Of a DNA stretch of 64,000 nucleotides, positions 34,498 through 43,171 are shown piece by piece (positions within the stretch are counted from its first letter, which is position 1; each line of letters starts with the position of its first letter). Under the pieces are notes generated by a model. The model did not search any database and was not told where the DNA came from. It saw nothing but the letters and a program-made list of their open reading frames with translations. This DNA is from Alphaproteobacteria bacterium (lineage in GTDB: Bacteria > Pseudomonadota > Alphaproteobacteria > Rickettsiales > UBA1997): the NCBI GenBank assembly GCA_021151765.1, contig JAGKWR010000003.1, positions 93,572 through 157,571 of the forward strand. Reading direction: 5' to 3'. The position numbers were made by a program, and so were the translations under genes.

Positions 34498-35928
34498 ATG
34501 AAAAAAATTACTTTAACTGCTACAGCATTGTTTTTTTTGGGAGATAATCCTGCTTTCGCAAATGAGCTGGCAAAAGAATTAGAGACAGGAGTTAAGCAAC
34601 AAAAACGCAACTATTACGTTCGTTCCAAAAGTTATAGTTCCAACCCAGAATCTGACCCTCCGCGTTATGTAAATCAGCTTGATAAAACTGGTATTAAAGA
34701 GTTCGAAAAGATTGATTGGATTGATCTGGGCTTGAATCATCGCGTCAGGTTTGAAAATCGTTACAATGATTTCCGTCGTGAAATTGACACGTCAGATCAC
34801 CAGTCTTTGCATCGCACTCAGGCTTATTTTGGTGTTAAAAATATTTTAGACCCTTTGCGTTTTGCTATTGAGCTGCAAGATTCGCGAGTTGTTGGAGGTA
34901 AATTCGCTAGAAACACGACTGACGTGAATAAGCTCGATATTTTTCAAGCTTATGGTGAGCTTTATTTCAAAGATCCTGTTTTAATAGATCGGCCAATTAG
35001 CCTGAGAGCTGGTCGGATGGCATTTGAAGTTATCGATCGTAAATTATTAGCGCGTGATGAATGGGGCAATACGGGGACTAATTTTCAAGGTTTTCGTACA
35101 ATAATTGGAACTCAAAATAATGATTGGCAGCTTGATAGTTTTGCTTTGCAGCCGGTTATAGAATCGATGAACGCAAATGATTATCCAAACCAAAATCAGT
35201 GGATATATGCAACAATCTTAAATTGGCGTAAATGGTCTGATAAATTCACGATTCAGCCTTTTTATTTCATGATGGATCAAGAAAAGTCGCAAGTTTTGAG
35301 CCGACGTAAAATCAATTCTCCCGGCATACGAGCTTTCGGGGATATCGGAGAAAGTAACTTTGATTACGATTTAATCGGAGTTTATCAATTTGGCGAAGTT
35401 GATAGTCAAAAACATCTAGCGACAGCTTATTCTGCCGAGATTGGACAAAAATATAACTATAAATCCAAACCACGACTTAGCCTTTCTTATTTTTATGCCA
35501 GCGGAGATAAAAATCCGGACGATAATAAAAATCAGCGTTTTGAAAGATTTTACGGTTTTAATCGACCTTGGTCGAACTCGAACACAATTGAGTGGGAAAA
35601 TATCAAAGCTGCGAAAGCTAGATTTGAAATTCAGCCACATAATAAAATTCGGATGGAAGGCAGTTACAGCCAATATTGGTTAGCAAGTGCTACGGATAGT
35701 TGGAGAAGAGGCAACGATTTGCGCGACAAAAATGGAGCAAGTGGTGATAAGATTGGGTGGGATTTTGATTTCCGTAGTCACTATCAAATCAATGAATATC
35801 TCAACGCGACTTTAGGATATGCTCATTTTGAGCCAGGGAAATTCGCTAAAAATGCTGGCAGAGGTGGCGTTTCTGATTTTATCTATCTTGAATTGACAGC
35901 TAGTTTGTTTGGATGGCGCGCAAACTAG
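34498..35928 (+). CDS. Outer-membrane beta-barrel protein, alginate-export (AlgE) family
   Basis: 476-residue exported protein with a signal peptide (about residues 1-21, ending NPAFA). The sequence then shows the alternating amphipathic strands of a large barrel. Segments such as VRFENRYNDF, LHRTQAYFGV, RAGRMAFEV and GTNFQGFRT are typical of the alginate_exp/AlgE-like domain that in other proteobacteria forms substrate-specific outer-membrane channels. No alginate genes are nearby, so the substrate is unknown. Confidence 0.82.
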   Translation: MKKITLTATALFFLGDNPAFANELAKELETGVKQQKRNYYVRSKSYSSNPESDPPRYVNQLDKTGIKEFEKIDWIDLGLNHRVRFENRYNDFRREIDTSDHQSLHRTQAYFGVKNILDPLRFAIELQDSRVVGGKFARNTTDVNKLDIFQAYGELYFKDPVLIDRPISLRAGRMAFEVIDRKLLARDEWGNTGTNFQGFRTIIGTQNNDWQLDSFALQPVIESMNANDYPNQNQWIYATILNWRKWSDKFTIQPFYFMMDQEKSQVLSRRKINSPGIRAFGDIGESNFDYDLIGVYQFGEVDSQKHLATAYSAEIGQKYNYKSKPRLSLSYFYASGDKNPDDNKNQRFERFYGFNRPWSNSNTIEWENIKAAKARFEIQPHNKIRMEGSYSQYWLASATDSWRRGNDLRDKNGASGDKIGWDFDFRSHYQINEYLNATLGYAHFEPGKFAKNAGRGGVSDFIYLELTASLFGWRAN

Positions 35929-36078
35929 TAAAATTAATAAACTTTAAAGAAAGAGCAGCATCGATTTTTTGTCAGCGGAAGATTTTTCGATGAAATGGTG
36001 CTCCAATTGATTGAAAAACTTAAATCGCTGCTTTAGCTTGCGTTAAAACTTGTTTCTAAGATCGAATCTTCTCAAAAA

Positions 36079-37998
36079 ATGTCACAGCAAATTAAAATTA
36101 CTTTTCCTGACGGTGCTGCTCGCGAGTATGCCAGCGGTGTTACTGGCGCTGAAATCGCTAAATCAATTTCAACTTCTTTAGCTAAAATTGCCTTGGCAAT
36201 CAAAGTTAATGGCGAAGCGCGCGATCTTTCTCGCGTAATTGAAACTGACGCTAAAATTGAAATTATTACGCCAAAATCTGGCGCTGATGCTTTGGATGTA
36301 ATTCGTCACGATGCAGCGCACATTATGGCTGAAGCTGTGAAAGAGTTGTTCCCTGAAACGCAAGTTACAATTGGGCCGGCAATCGAAAATGGTTTTTACT
36401 ACGATTTTGCCCGCAAAACTCCGTTCGCGCTCGAAGATTTGGAAAAAATCGAAAAGAAAATGCATGAGATTGTAAAGCGTGACGAACAGTTGGTCCGCGA
36501 AGTTTGGAAGCGTGATGATGCTGTAAAGTTTTTCCAATCAATTGGTGAAAAATACAAAGCGGAAATCATCGCCTCAATTCCGTCGAATGAAGATATTTCG
36601 CTTTATCGCCAAGGTCAGTTTATTGATCTTTGCCGCGGACCGCACGCACCTTCAACTGGTCACATTAAACATTTCAAATTGATGAAATTAGCCGGCGCTT
36701 ATTGGCGCGGTGATGCGAAAAATGAAATGTTGCAACGTGTTTACGGAACAGCGTGGGAAAGCAAAGAGTCGCTTGAAAGCTATTTGCACATGTTGGAAGA
36801 GGCGGAAAAACGTGATCACCGCAAAATTGGTCGCGCTATGAATTTATTCCACGTGCAAGAAGAAGCGGCAGGATCAGTTTTTTGGCATCCACAAGGCTGG
36901 ACAATCTATCGCCAAATTGAAAGTTATATTCGTGAAAAGCTGGAAAAAAACGGCTATGTTGAAGTGAAAACGCCGCAAATGGTCGATCGCGTTTTGTGGG
37001 AAAAATCGGGTCACTGGGAAAAATTCCGCGAAAATATGTTCACCGTTGACAGTGAAGAAAGAACTTTGGCGATCAAGCCGATGAACTGTCCGTGTCACGT
37101 GCAAATCTTCAACCAAGAATTGAAATCTTACCGCCAATTGCCACTTCGTATGGCTGAATTTGGGTCTTGTCATCGTAACGAATCTTCGGGTTCGCTGCAC
37201 GGAATTATGCGTGTTCGCGCTTTCACCCAAGATGATGCGCACATTTTCTGCGAAGAAAGTCAGATCAACTCTGAAACCGTCGCTTTCTGTAAATTGTTGA
37301 AAGAAGTTTACCAAGATTTCGGCTTTGAAAATGTTAAAGTTAAATTCTCAACTCGCCCAGAAAAACGTGCAGGAAGTGATGAAACTTGGGATCGCGCCGA
37401 AAATGCTTTGTCGGAAGCTGTAAAAGCTGCTGGTTTAGAATGTGAAATTAATCCCGGTGAAGGCGCATTTTATGGCCCAAAATTGGAATTCACTTTGATT
37501 GATGCCATCAAACGCGAATGGCAATGCGGAACTTTGCAAGTTGACTTCATCTTGCCAGAAAGGTTAGACGCAACTTACGTAGCATCAGACGGCACAAGGC
37601 AGCGTCCGGTTATGTTGCATCGCGCAATTTTAGGAAGTTTTGAAAGATTTATCGGAATTTTGATCGAAAACTTCGCCGGTAAATTTCCACTTTGGTTGGC
37701 ACCAACTCAAATGGTTGTAGCAACAATCACTAACGATTCTGATTCTTACGCAACGCAAGTTGTACAAAAATTGCAAGCCAATGGCTTTAGAGTTGAAGCT
37801 GATTTAGACGCGCAAAAAATCAGCTATAAAATTCGTGAACATTCATTGAAAAAAGTGCCTTATATTTTGGCGATCGGCAAAAAAGAAGCGGAAAATAATG
37901 CTGTTTCCGTGCGTAAACTTGGTGAAGAAACACAAAGCGTTATGAGCGTTGATGAATTTATTGAGTTGGCGAAAAATCAAATTTTTTCAAAGAAATAG
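36079..37998 (+). CDS. thrS: Threonyl-tRNA synthetase
   Basis: Class II aminoacyl-tRNA synthetase. Domains in order: TGS (1-60), second additional domain with the HDAAHIMAEAV motif for editing, catalytic core with zinc ligands in MNCPCHVQIFN, ESSGSLHGIMRVRAF (motif 2) and RAILGSFERFIGI (motif 3), and a C-terminal anticodon-binding domain. The length of 639 is standard. The 150-nt leader has no visible T-box or attenuator. Confidence 0.97.
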   Translation: MSQQIKITFPDGAAREYASGVTGAEIAKSISTSLAKIALAIKVNGEARDLSRVIETDAKIEIITPKSGADALDVIRHDAAHIMAEAVKELFPETQVTIGPAIENGFYYDFARKTPFALEDLEKIEKKMHEIVKRDEQLVREVWKRDDAVKFFQSIGEKYKAEIIASIPSNEDISLYRQGQFIDLCRGPHAPSTGHIKHFKLMKLAGAYWRGDAKNEMLQRVYGTAWESKESLESYLHMLEEAEKRDHRKIGRAMNLFHVQEEAAGSVFWHPQGWTIYRQIESYIREKLEKNGYVEVKTPQMVDRVLWEKSGHWEKFRENMFTVDSEERTLAIKPMNCPCHVQIFNQELKSYRQLPLRMAEFGSCHRNESSGSLHGIMRVRAFTQDDAHIFCEESQINSETVAFCKLLKEVYQDFGFENVKVKFSTRPEKRAGSDETWDRAENALSEAVKAAGLECEINPGEGAFYGPKLEFTLIDAIKREWQCGTLQVDFILPERLDATYVASDGTRQRPVMLHRAILGSFERFIGILIENFAGKFPLWLAPTQMVVATITNDSDSYATQVVQKLQANGFRVEADLDAQKISYKIREHSLKKVPYILAIGKKEAENNAVSVRKLGEETQSVMSVDEFIELAKNQIFSKK

Positions 37999-38037
37999 TC
38001 GTGATTAGTTAGCGCTTACTGTTTTGCAGTTTTTTGG

Positions 38038-38084
38038 TTTCTTCTATTTTGTGAAATTTTGATTTTTTCACAAAATAGAAGAAG
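38038..38084. repeat. Long AT-rich inverted repeat after thrS
   Basis: An inverted repeat of at least 16 perfect base pairs (CTTCTATTTTGTGAAA and its complement), extendable to about 18, surrounds a 9-nt loop. No T tract follows. It could act as a thrS terminator or be part of a dispersed palindromic element. Confidence 0.6.
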
Positions 38085-38197
38085 AATAAGTTTTGGGTTG
38101 GATGTCAAAAATAATCATAGATTGAGCGCTCATTTGAATGTTAGAGTCGATGATTTAGTAAAAATTTATTAAAAAGTTCACGTAAATTTCTTAAATA

Positions 38198-40006
38198 ATG
38201 CAGCTAATAAAAAGATTATTTCCCTATGTTTTGGCGCCTATTTTATCAGTTTTAGCTATTGTACTGATCACTAAATCTTGGCGGCTAGACTTCAATATAC
38301 CAATTTTTAGCTATCAAAATGATGCGATGTTTTATCTTTTTGTCGCAAAAAATATTGTTGATACCGGTGGTTTTTTTACTAATCCTTTCATCGGTTTGCC
38401 TCATTTAACTCAGCCATTCTCAATTTATGATTTTCCGATTCAGTCTGACCTTTTTAATCTGCTTATAGTCCAACTATTGAGTAAGTTTTTTCACAATCCT
38501 TTCGCGGTTGTGAATTATTATTTTTTCATAACTTTTGCTCTAATCAGCCTGTCATCTTTTGCAGTGTTGCGTCATTTTAAAATCAGCAATTTTGTCGCAT
38601 TAGGCATCAGTGTTTTATACGCTTTCCTACCTTATCATTTTCTCCGCGGAACTTGGCATTTGTTTTTGTCAAATTATGCGATTATCCCACTGACCATTAT
38701 GGTCGCAATCTGGATTACTTCTGATAAAATAAGGGCGATTTCCATCAACTCTAAACAGCAATATTCTTTTGATTTTAATCGTTATTTTTTTGTCGCATTT
38801 TTGATCGCTATTTTTGCTGCAAATAATGGAGTTTATTATGCTTATTACAGCATTATTACATTCTTATTCGCGCTATTAATTCGAATTTTAAAATACGATA
38901 AAGTTTTTGATAAAAGTAACGTATCGCCATTGCTGTTATGCTGTACTATATTCTTGTGTTTAGTGGTTTTGTATTTACCGACTTTGCGTTATCAAATTGA
39001 AAATGGTGTTAATTTTCAGGTCGGCATAAGATCTTCCTCAGAGAGTGAGTTTTTTGGTTTGAGGTTAATAGATATTTTTATACCCGTACAAGATCATTAC
39101 TTAAAATATTTTGCAGAAATCAAGGTTGCATTTAACCAGAGATTATTTGGTGGAAATGATTTTCCAGAACGCTCGTCATCAAGTTTAGGTATCATTGGAG
39201 CTACCGGCTTTATATCTTTGCTAATTTGGGTAGTTGGAAAAAATTACTCGAAAAATAATTCTTTGATTAAAAAGACGATCAAAAGATTTGGGTTGGAAGA
39301 GCAAGAAGATTTGATCAATGACTTATCAGCGCTAAATATATTTTCGGTGTTTTTTGCATTGTCCGGAGGATTCGTAATTCTTATATCTTTAGTGATCCCG
39401 ACGATTCGTAGCCATGCTCGCTTCTGTGTTTTTATAGGGTTCATGTCTTTATTTTTCATAGCTTTAATTTTTGATAAAATAATTTCCAAAAACCAAAACA
39501 GAAAAAGAGTTTACGCACAAATAGCGATATTTGTGGTTATGATTTTAGGAATATTTGACCAAGTTGGAGCTAAAAATTCTGACTATCCACAGACGGAAAA
39601 AATGAAATTAGAGTATTTCAATCATCATAATTTCATTTCTGAAATAGAAAAAGTTATGCCGGATAGTTCGATGATTTTTGTTTTACCGGCATCTGGTTTT
39701 CCGGAGAGGGATGATTACAAATCACTTTTGGGGTATCTCCATTCAAAAAATTTGCGTTGGTCTTATCCAGCAATAGCAGGCAGAGAAGCTGACAAATGGC
39801 AAACACAAGTAACAAGTATGCCACTTGATGATTTTATAAACGAAATAAAAAATTACGGATTTTCCGGGGTTTTTTTAGATAGAGAACTATACGCAGCAAG
39901 ATTCGGATTCCAAAAAGAGCGGGAAATTTTTAACTTTATGAAGTTAAAATCGAAGTCAGAACCAATTATTTCAGATGATAAACAACTAATATTCTTTGCA
40001 ATTTGA
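38198..40006 (+). CDS. Polytopic membrane protein, GT-C glycosyltransferase-like
   Basis: 602 residues with about 11-12 predicted transmembrane helices over the first ~455 residues and a soluble C-terminal domain of ~145 residues. The first extracytoplasmic loop carries an acidic residue (YQNDAMFYL), as in GT-C enzymes, which use polyprenyl-phosphate sugars. The gene overlaps by 1 nt the next one, a polyprenyl-phosphate sugar synthase, which supports that role. No specific family name can be assigned; a membrane sugar transferase/translocase acting at the periplasmic face is the best inference. Confidence 0.72.
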   Translation: MQLIKRLFPYVLAPILSVLAIVLITKSWRLDFNIPIFSYQNDAMFYLFVAKNIVDTGGFFTNPFIGLPHLTQPFSIYDFPIQSDLFNLLIVQLLSKFFHNPFAVVNYYFFITFALISLSSFAVLRHFKISNFVALGISVLYAFLPYHFLRGTWHLFLSNYAIIPLTIMVAIWITSDKIRAISINSKQQYSFDFNRYFFVAFLIAIFAANNGVYYAYYSIITFLFALLIRILKYDKVFDKSNVSPLLLCCTIFLCLVVLYLPTLRYQIENGVNFQVGIRSSSESEFFGLRLIDIFIPVQDHYLKYFAEIKVAFNQRLFGGNDFPERSSSSLGIIGATGFISLLIWVVGKNYSKNNSLIKKTIKRFGLEEQEDLINDLSALNIFSVFFALSGGFVILISLVIPTIRSHARFCVFIGFMSLFFIALIFDKIISKNQNRKRVYAQIAIFVVMILGIFDQVGAKNSDYPQTEKMKLEYFNHHNFISEIEKVMPDSSMIFVLPASGFPERDDYKSLLGYLHSKNLRWSYPAIAGREADKWQTQVTSMPLDDFINEIKNYGFSGVFLDRELYAARFGFQKEREIFNFMKLKSKSEPIISDDKQLIFFAI

Positions 40007-40941
40007 TGAAGCCTTTAATCTCAATCGTAACGCCATTTTTTAACGAAGAAGAATCGATTCCTAGTTATTTTTCTCAGCTAGAAGAAGTATTGCAAAAAGT
40101 TGGAGACATATCGTGGGAATTTATTGCTGTTGATGATGGTAGTTCGGACAAAACTTTCGATTTATTAAAGCAAATTGCCGGGCACAAAAAGAATCTAAAG
40201 GTCATAAAATTATCCCGTAATTTTGGCAAAGATATTGCCCTTACCGCTGGTCTTGATTGCGCAAGTGGTGATGCTGTAATACCCATGGATGCTGATTTAC
40301 AAGATTCGCCGTATATTTTGCCAGAAATGATCGCGAAGTGGCGTGAAGGTTATAAAATAGTTTTGGCAGAAAGAGTAAGCCGTAATGATCCGTGGTTTAA
40401 AAGGATTACGGCATCACTTTTTTATAAAGTGGCAGCAAAAATAATGGATCGCGCTTTACCGCAAAATGTCGGAGATTTCCGTTTAATTGATAAAGTCGCG
40501 GTGAATGATATCAGAAAATTACGCGAAAGAACTCGTTTTACTCGCGGCATTTTGTCTTGGGTCGGATATAGTACGGTTACAGTAAAGTACGATAGAAGTC
40601 CTAGAAAGAAGGGTAAAACAAAGTATAATTACCTTTCTTTGATGAATTATGCTTTGGATGGAATTTTTTCTTTTTCAACATTTCCCATACGCGCAATTAC
40701 TTATTGTGGTTTATTGCTTTCAGCTTTTTCCTTCATCTATGGTTTGGTAATTATTTTTGACAGAATTTTTTCCAATCAAGCAGTACCCGGATATGCATCA
40801 ATAATGAGCGTAATTTTGTTTATCGGCGGCATTAATTTTATCTTTATCGGAATAATTGGTGAGTACGTTGGAAGGGTTTTTAAAGAAGTAAAGTTACGTC
40901 CTTTATATTTAATTGAAAAAGTGATCGAAAAGGCAGAGTAG
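40006..40941 (+). CDS. Polyprenyl-phosphate glycosyltransferase, GtrB/ArnC-like (GT2)
   Basis: 311 residues from the ATG overlapping the upstream stop (TGATG). The GT2 domain begins ISIVTPFFNEEESI, with VDDGSSDKT, RNFGKDIALTAGLD and the DAD metal motif in MDADLQDSP. Two C-terminal transmembrane helices (about 230-255 and 265-290) match GtrB/ArnC/DPM1-type enzymes that charge undecaprenyl phosphate with a sugar. The donor sugar cannot be predicted. The product would feed the neighbouring GT-C-like protein. Confidence 0.9.
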   Translation: MKPLISIVTPFFNEEESIPSYFSQLEEVLQKVGDISWEFIAVDDGSSDKTFDLLKQIAGHKKNLKVIKLSRNFGKDIALTAGLDCASGDAVIPMDADLQDSPYILPEMIAKWREGYKIVLAERVSRNDPWFKRITASLFYKVAAKIMDRALPQNVGDFRLIDKVAVNDIRKLRERTRFTRGILSWVGYSTVTVKYDRSPRKKGKTKYNYLSLMNYALDGIFSFSTFPIRAITYCGLLLSAFSFIYGLVIIFDRIFSNQAVPGYASIMSVILFIGGINFIFIGIIGEYVGRVFKEVKLRPLYLIEKVIEKAE

Positions 40942-40944
40942 AAT

Positions 40945-41667
40945 ATGCAAGATCAAGTTTATGCGGCGGAATCGAAAATCGAGCAAGAGCACTGGTGGTT
41001 TGTAGTTCGTAGAAAGTTGGTAAAATTTTATCTCAAAAATCGTGATAAAAACTCATCAATTCTTGATATAGGGAGCGGATCTGGCAGTAATTTAAGATTG
41101 TTGCGCGAAATGGGTTTTATTAACTACCAAGGTTTTGATTTGAGCGATCTTGCACAAAAATTCTGTGAAGAAAAAGGATTGGGCAAAGTTATTGTTGGTG
41201 ATATCTGTAACTCCTCAATTGCTGATAGTTCTTATGATATAATTTTGGCAACTGATGTTTTGGAACATATCGAAGATGAGAAAAAAGCTATAGAAGAGAT
41301 CAGACGTATTTTGAAACCTCAAGGTTTAGCAATTATTACCGTTCCTTGTTTTATGAGTTTATGGAGTGATCATGATGAAACTTTGATGCATAAAAGACGT
41401 TATCGCATCAAAGAAATAAGTGCAAAAATTGTTAATGCGGAAATGAAGGTTGTAGAAAGTTATTATTTTAATTTCTTCCTTTTTATTCCGATTTTCTTGT
41501 TCAGAAAAATATCAAAAATCTTTGGTTTTAAGCCTAAGAGCGAGACTTCCATTAATAATCAAGCGATCAATCTGCTGCTGAAATTGCTTTTCAGCTTTGA
41601 TATTTTTTTAGCGCGTAAAATAAAATTTCCGTTTGGAGTTTCTGCTTTTCTTCTAGTAACAAAATAA
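40945..41667 (+). CDS. SAM-dependent methyltransferase, class I
   Basis: 240 residues. Motif I is ILDIGSGSGSNL (near residue 40), followed by FDLSDLA, GDICNSSIAD, ATDVLEHIEDE and ILKPQGLAIITVP, a Methyltransf_11-type fold. The N-terminus HWWFVVRRKLV and the hydrophobic C-terminal stretch (about 165-175) are common in methyltransferases of cell-envelope glycan clusters. It begins 3 nt after the GtrB-like gene, so methylation of a lipid-linked sugar or glycan is likely, but the substrate is unknown. Confidence 0.85.
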   Translation: MQDQVYAAESKIEQEHWWFVVRRKLVKFYLKNRDKNSSILDIGSGSGSNLRLLREMGFINYQGFDLSDLAQKFCEEKGLGKVIVGDICNSSIADSSYDIILATDVLEHIEDEKKAIEEIRRILKPQGLAIITVPCFMSLWSDHDETLMHKRRYRIKEISAKIVNAEMKVVESYYFNFFLFIPIFLFRKISKIFGFKPKSETSINNQAINLLLKLLFSFDIFLARKIKFPFGVSAFLLVTK

Positions 41668-41669
41668 AG

Positions 41670-41701
41670 TTTTGAGCTTCTAAAAATTAAGAAGCTCAAA
41701 A
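41670..41701. terminator. Bidirectional hairpin between the methyltransferase gene and gatA
   Basis: A perfect 12-bp stem (TTTTGAGCTTCT / AGAAGCTCAAAA) with an 8-nt loop sits in the 35-nt gap between convergent genes. The A/T-rich ends of the stem allow termination in either direction. Confidence 0.75.
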
Positions 41702-41702
41702 G

Positions 41703-43166
41703 CTATTTTGAACCTTCTTCCAAAGCTAAAGCGACGTCAAACATGGTTTGTTCATCGAAATGTTTGCTGATGATTTGCAATCCAAGCGGTAAACCATCTT
41801 GATCGAAACCAGCAGGAACTGACATCGCAGGCAAGCCAGCCAAATTCACCGGAATTGTGAAGACGTCATTTAGATAAATTTTGACTGGATCAGAATTGCC
41901 TAAAGTTTTTGATTCATTAATCGAGAAAGCTGCGCTTGGAGCGGTTGGCGTTAAAATGGCATCAACTTGTTTGAAAGCTTCGATAAAATCTTGGCGAATC
42001 AAATTGCGGACTCTTTGCGCTTTTTTGTAATAAGCGTCGAAATAGCCAGCGGAAAGTACATAAGTTCCGGTCAAAATTCTTCTTTTAACTTCGTCGCCGA
42101 AACCTTGAGCGCGAGTTTGTTCGTACATTTCTTCCAAATTTAAATTATCACCTTCAGCGCGGAATCCGTAACGCACACCATCATATCTTGCCAAGTTTGA
42201 AGAGCATTCAGCAGAAGCTAAAATATAATAAACTGCGGGCGCAAATTCAGTGTGAGGCAATGAAATTTCAACAATTTCAGCACCGCGTTTTTGCAATATT
42301 TCTTTACCGCGATTCCACAGTTTAACGATTTCATCAGGCATGCCGCTGACAAAATATTCTTTGGCGATACCGATTTTTTTGCCTTTAATGTCCGAGTTCA
42401 AAAGTTTTTCGAATTGCGGAACCGCAAGTTCAATTGACGTTGAATCTTTATTGTCAAATCCAGAAATGATGCGTTGCAGTAAAGCAGCATCGTAAACGTC
42501 TTTACCAAAAATTGCGGCTTGATCAAGCGAGCTAGCGTACGAAATCATGCCATAGCGCGAGCAACGTCCGTAAGTTGGTTTTACGCCAACGATATTAGTA
42601 TAAGCTGCAGGTTGACGAACTGAACCGCCAGTGTCAGAGCCGGTAGCACCAGCACATAAATTTGCTGCAACTGCTGCTGCAGAACCGCCAGAAGAACCGC
42701 CGGGAACTAAATCTTCATCAGAATTTTTCTTTTTGTACGGATTAATTACTGCGCCGAAATAGCTGTTGGTATTGGCTGAACCCATGGCAAATTCATCCAT
42801 GTTTAATTTTCCTAAAGTGACTGAGCCAGCATCAAGTAGCTTCTGTGTAACAGTTGACTCGTAGCTTGGGATAAAATTTTCCAACATTTTTGAACCGCAA
42901 GTAGTGCGAATATCTTTGGTGCAAAATAAATCTTTAATTCCAAGAGGAACGCCTTCAAGTTCGCCAGCTTGGTTATTGGCAATTTTTTCATCAGACTTTC
43001 TCGCTTGTGCGCGGGCTACTTCAAAAGTTTCAGTGATAAAGGCATTAAGGTTGCGATGCTGTTCGATGTTTTTGATGTAAGATTCTGTAACTTCAGCACT
43101 TGAAAATTTTTTGCTTTTCAAGCCATCAATTGTTTGACGAATAGTCAGTTTTGTAAGATCAGTCAT
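41703..43166 (-). CDS. gatA: Aspartyl/glutamyl-tRNA amidotransferase subunit A
   Basis: Amidase-signature subunit of GatCAB, which converts misacylated Glu-tRNA(Gln) and Asp-tRNA(Asn). The catalytic Ser-cisSer-Lys triad is in GIKDLFCT and PGGSSGGSAAAVAA, then GSDTGGSVRQPAAYTN, and the GatA-specific VGVKPTYGRCSRYG. Length (487 aa) is normal. gatC and gatB are not adjacent; a dsbD gene lies 5 nt upstream. Confidence 0.95.
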   Translation of the reverse strand: MTDLTKLTIRQTIDGLKSKKFSSAEVTESYIKNIEQHRNLNAFITETFEVARAQARKSDEKIANNQAGELEGVPLGIKDLFCTKDIRTTCGSKMLENFIPSYESTVTQKLLDAGSVTLGKLNMDEFAMGSANTNSYFGAVINPYKKKNSDEDLVPGGSSGGSAAAVAANLCAGATGSDTGGSVRQPAAYTNIVGVKPTYGRCSRYGMISYASSLDQAAIFGKDVYDAALLQRIISGFDNKDSTSIELAVPQFEKLLNSDIKGKKIGIAKEYFVSGMPDEIVKLWNRGKEILQKRGAEIVEISLPHTEFAPAVYYILASAECSSNLARYDGVRYGFRAEGDNLNLEEMYEQTRAQGFGDEVKRRILTGTYVLSAGYFDAYYKKAQRVRNLIRQDFIEAFKQVDAILTPTAPSAAFSINESKTLGNSDPVKIYLNDVFTIPVNLAGLPAMSVPAGFDQDGLPLGLQIISKHFDEQTMFDVALALEEGSK

Positions 43167-43171
43167 TTCAA

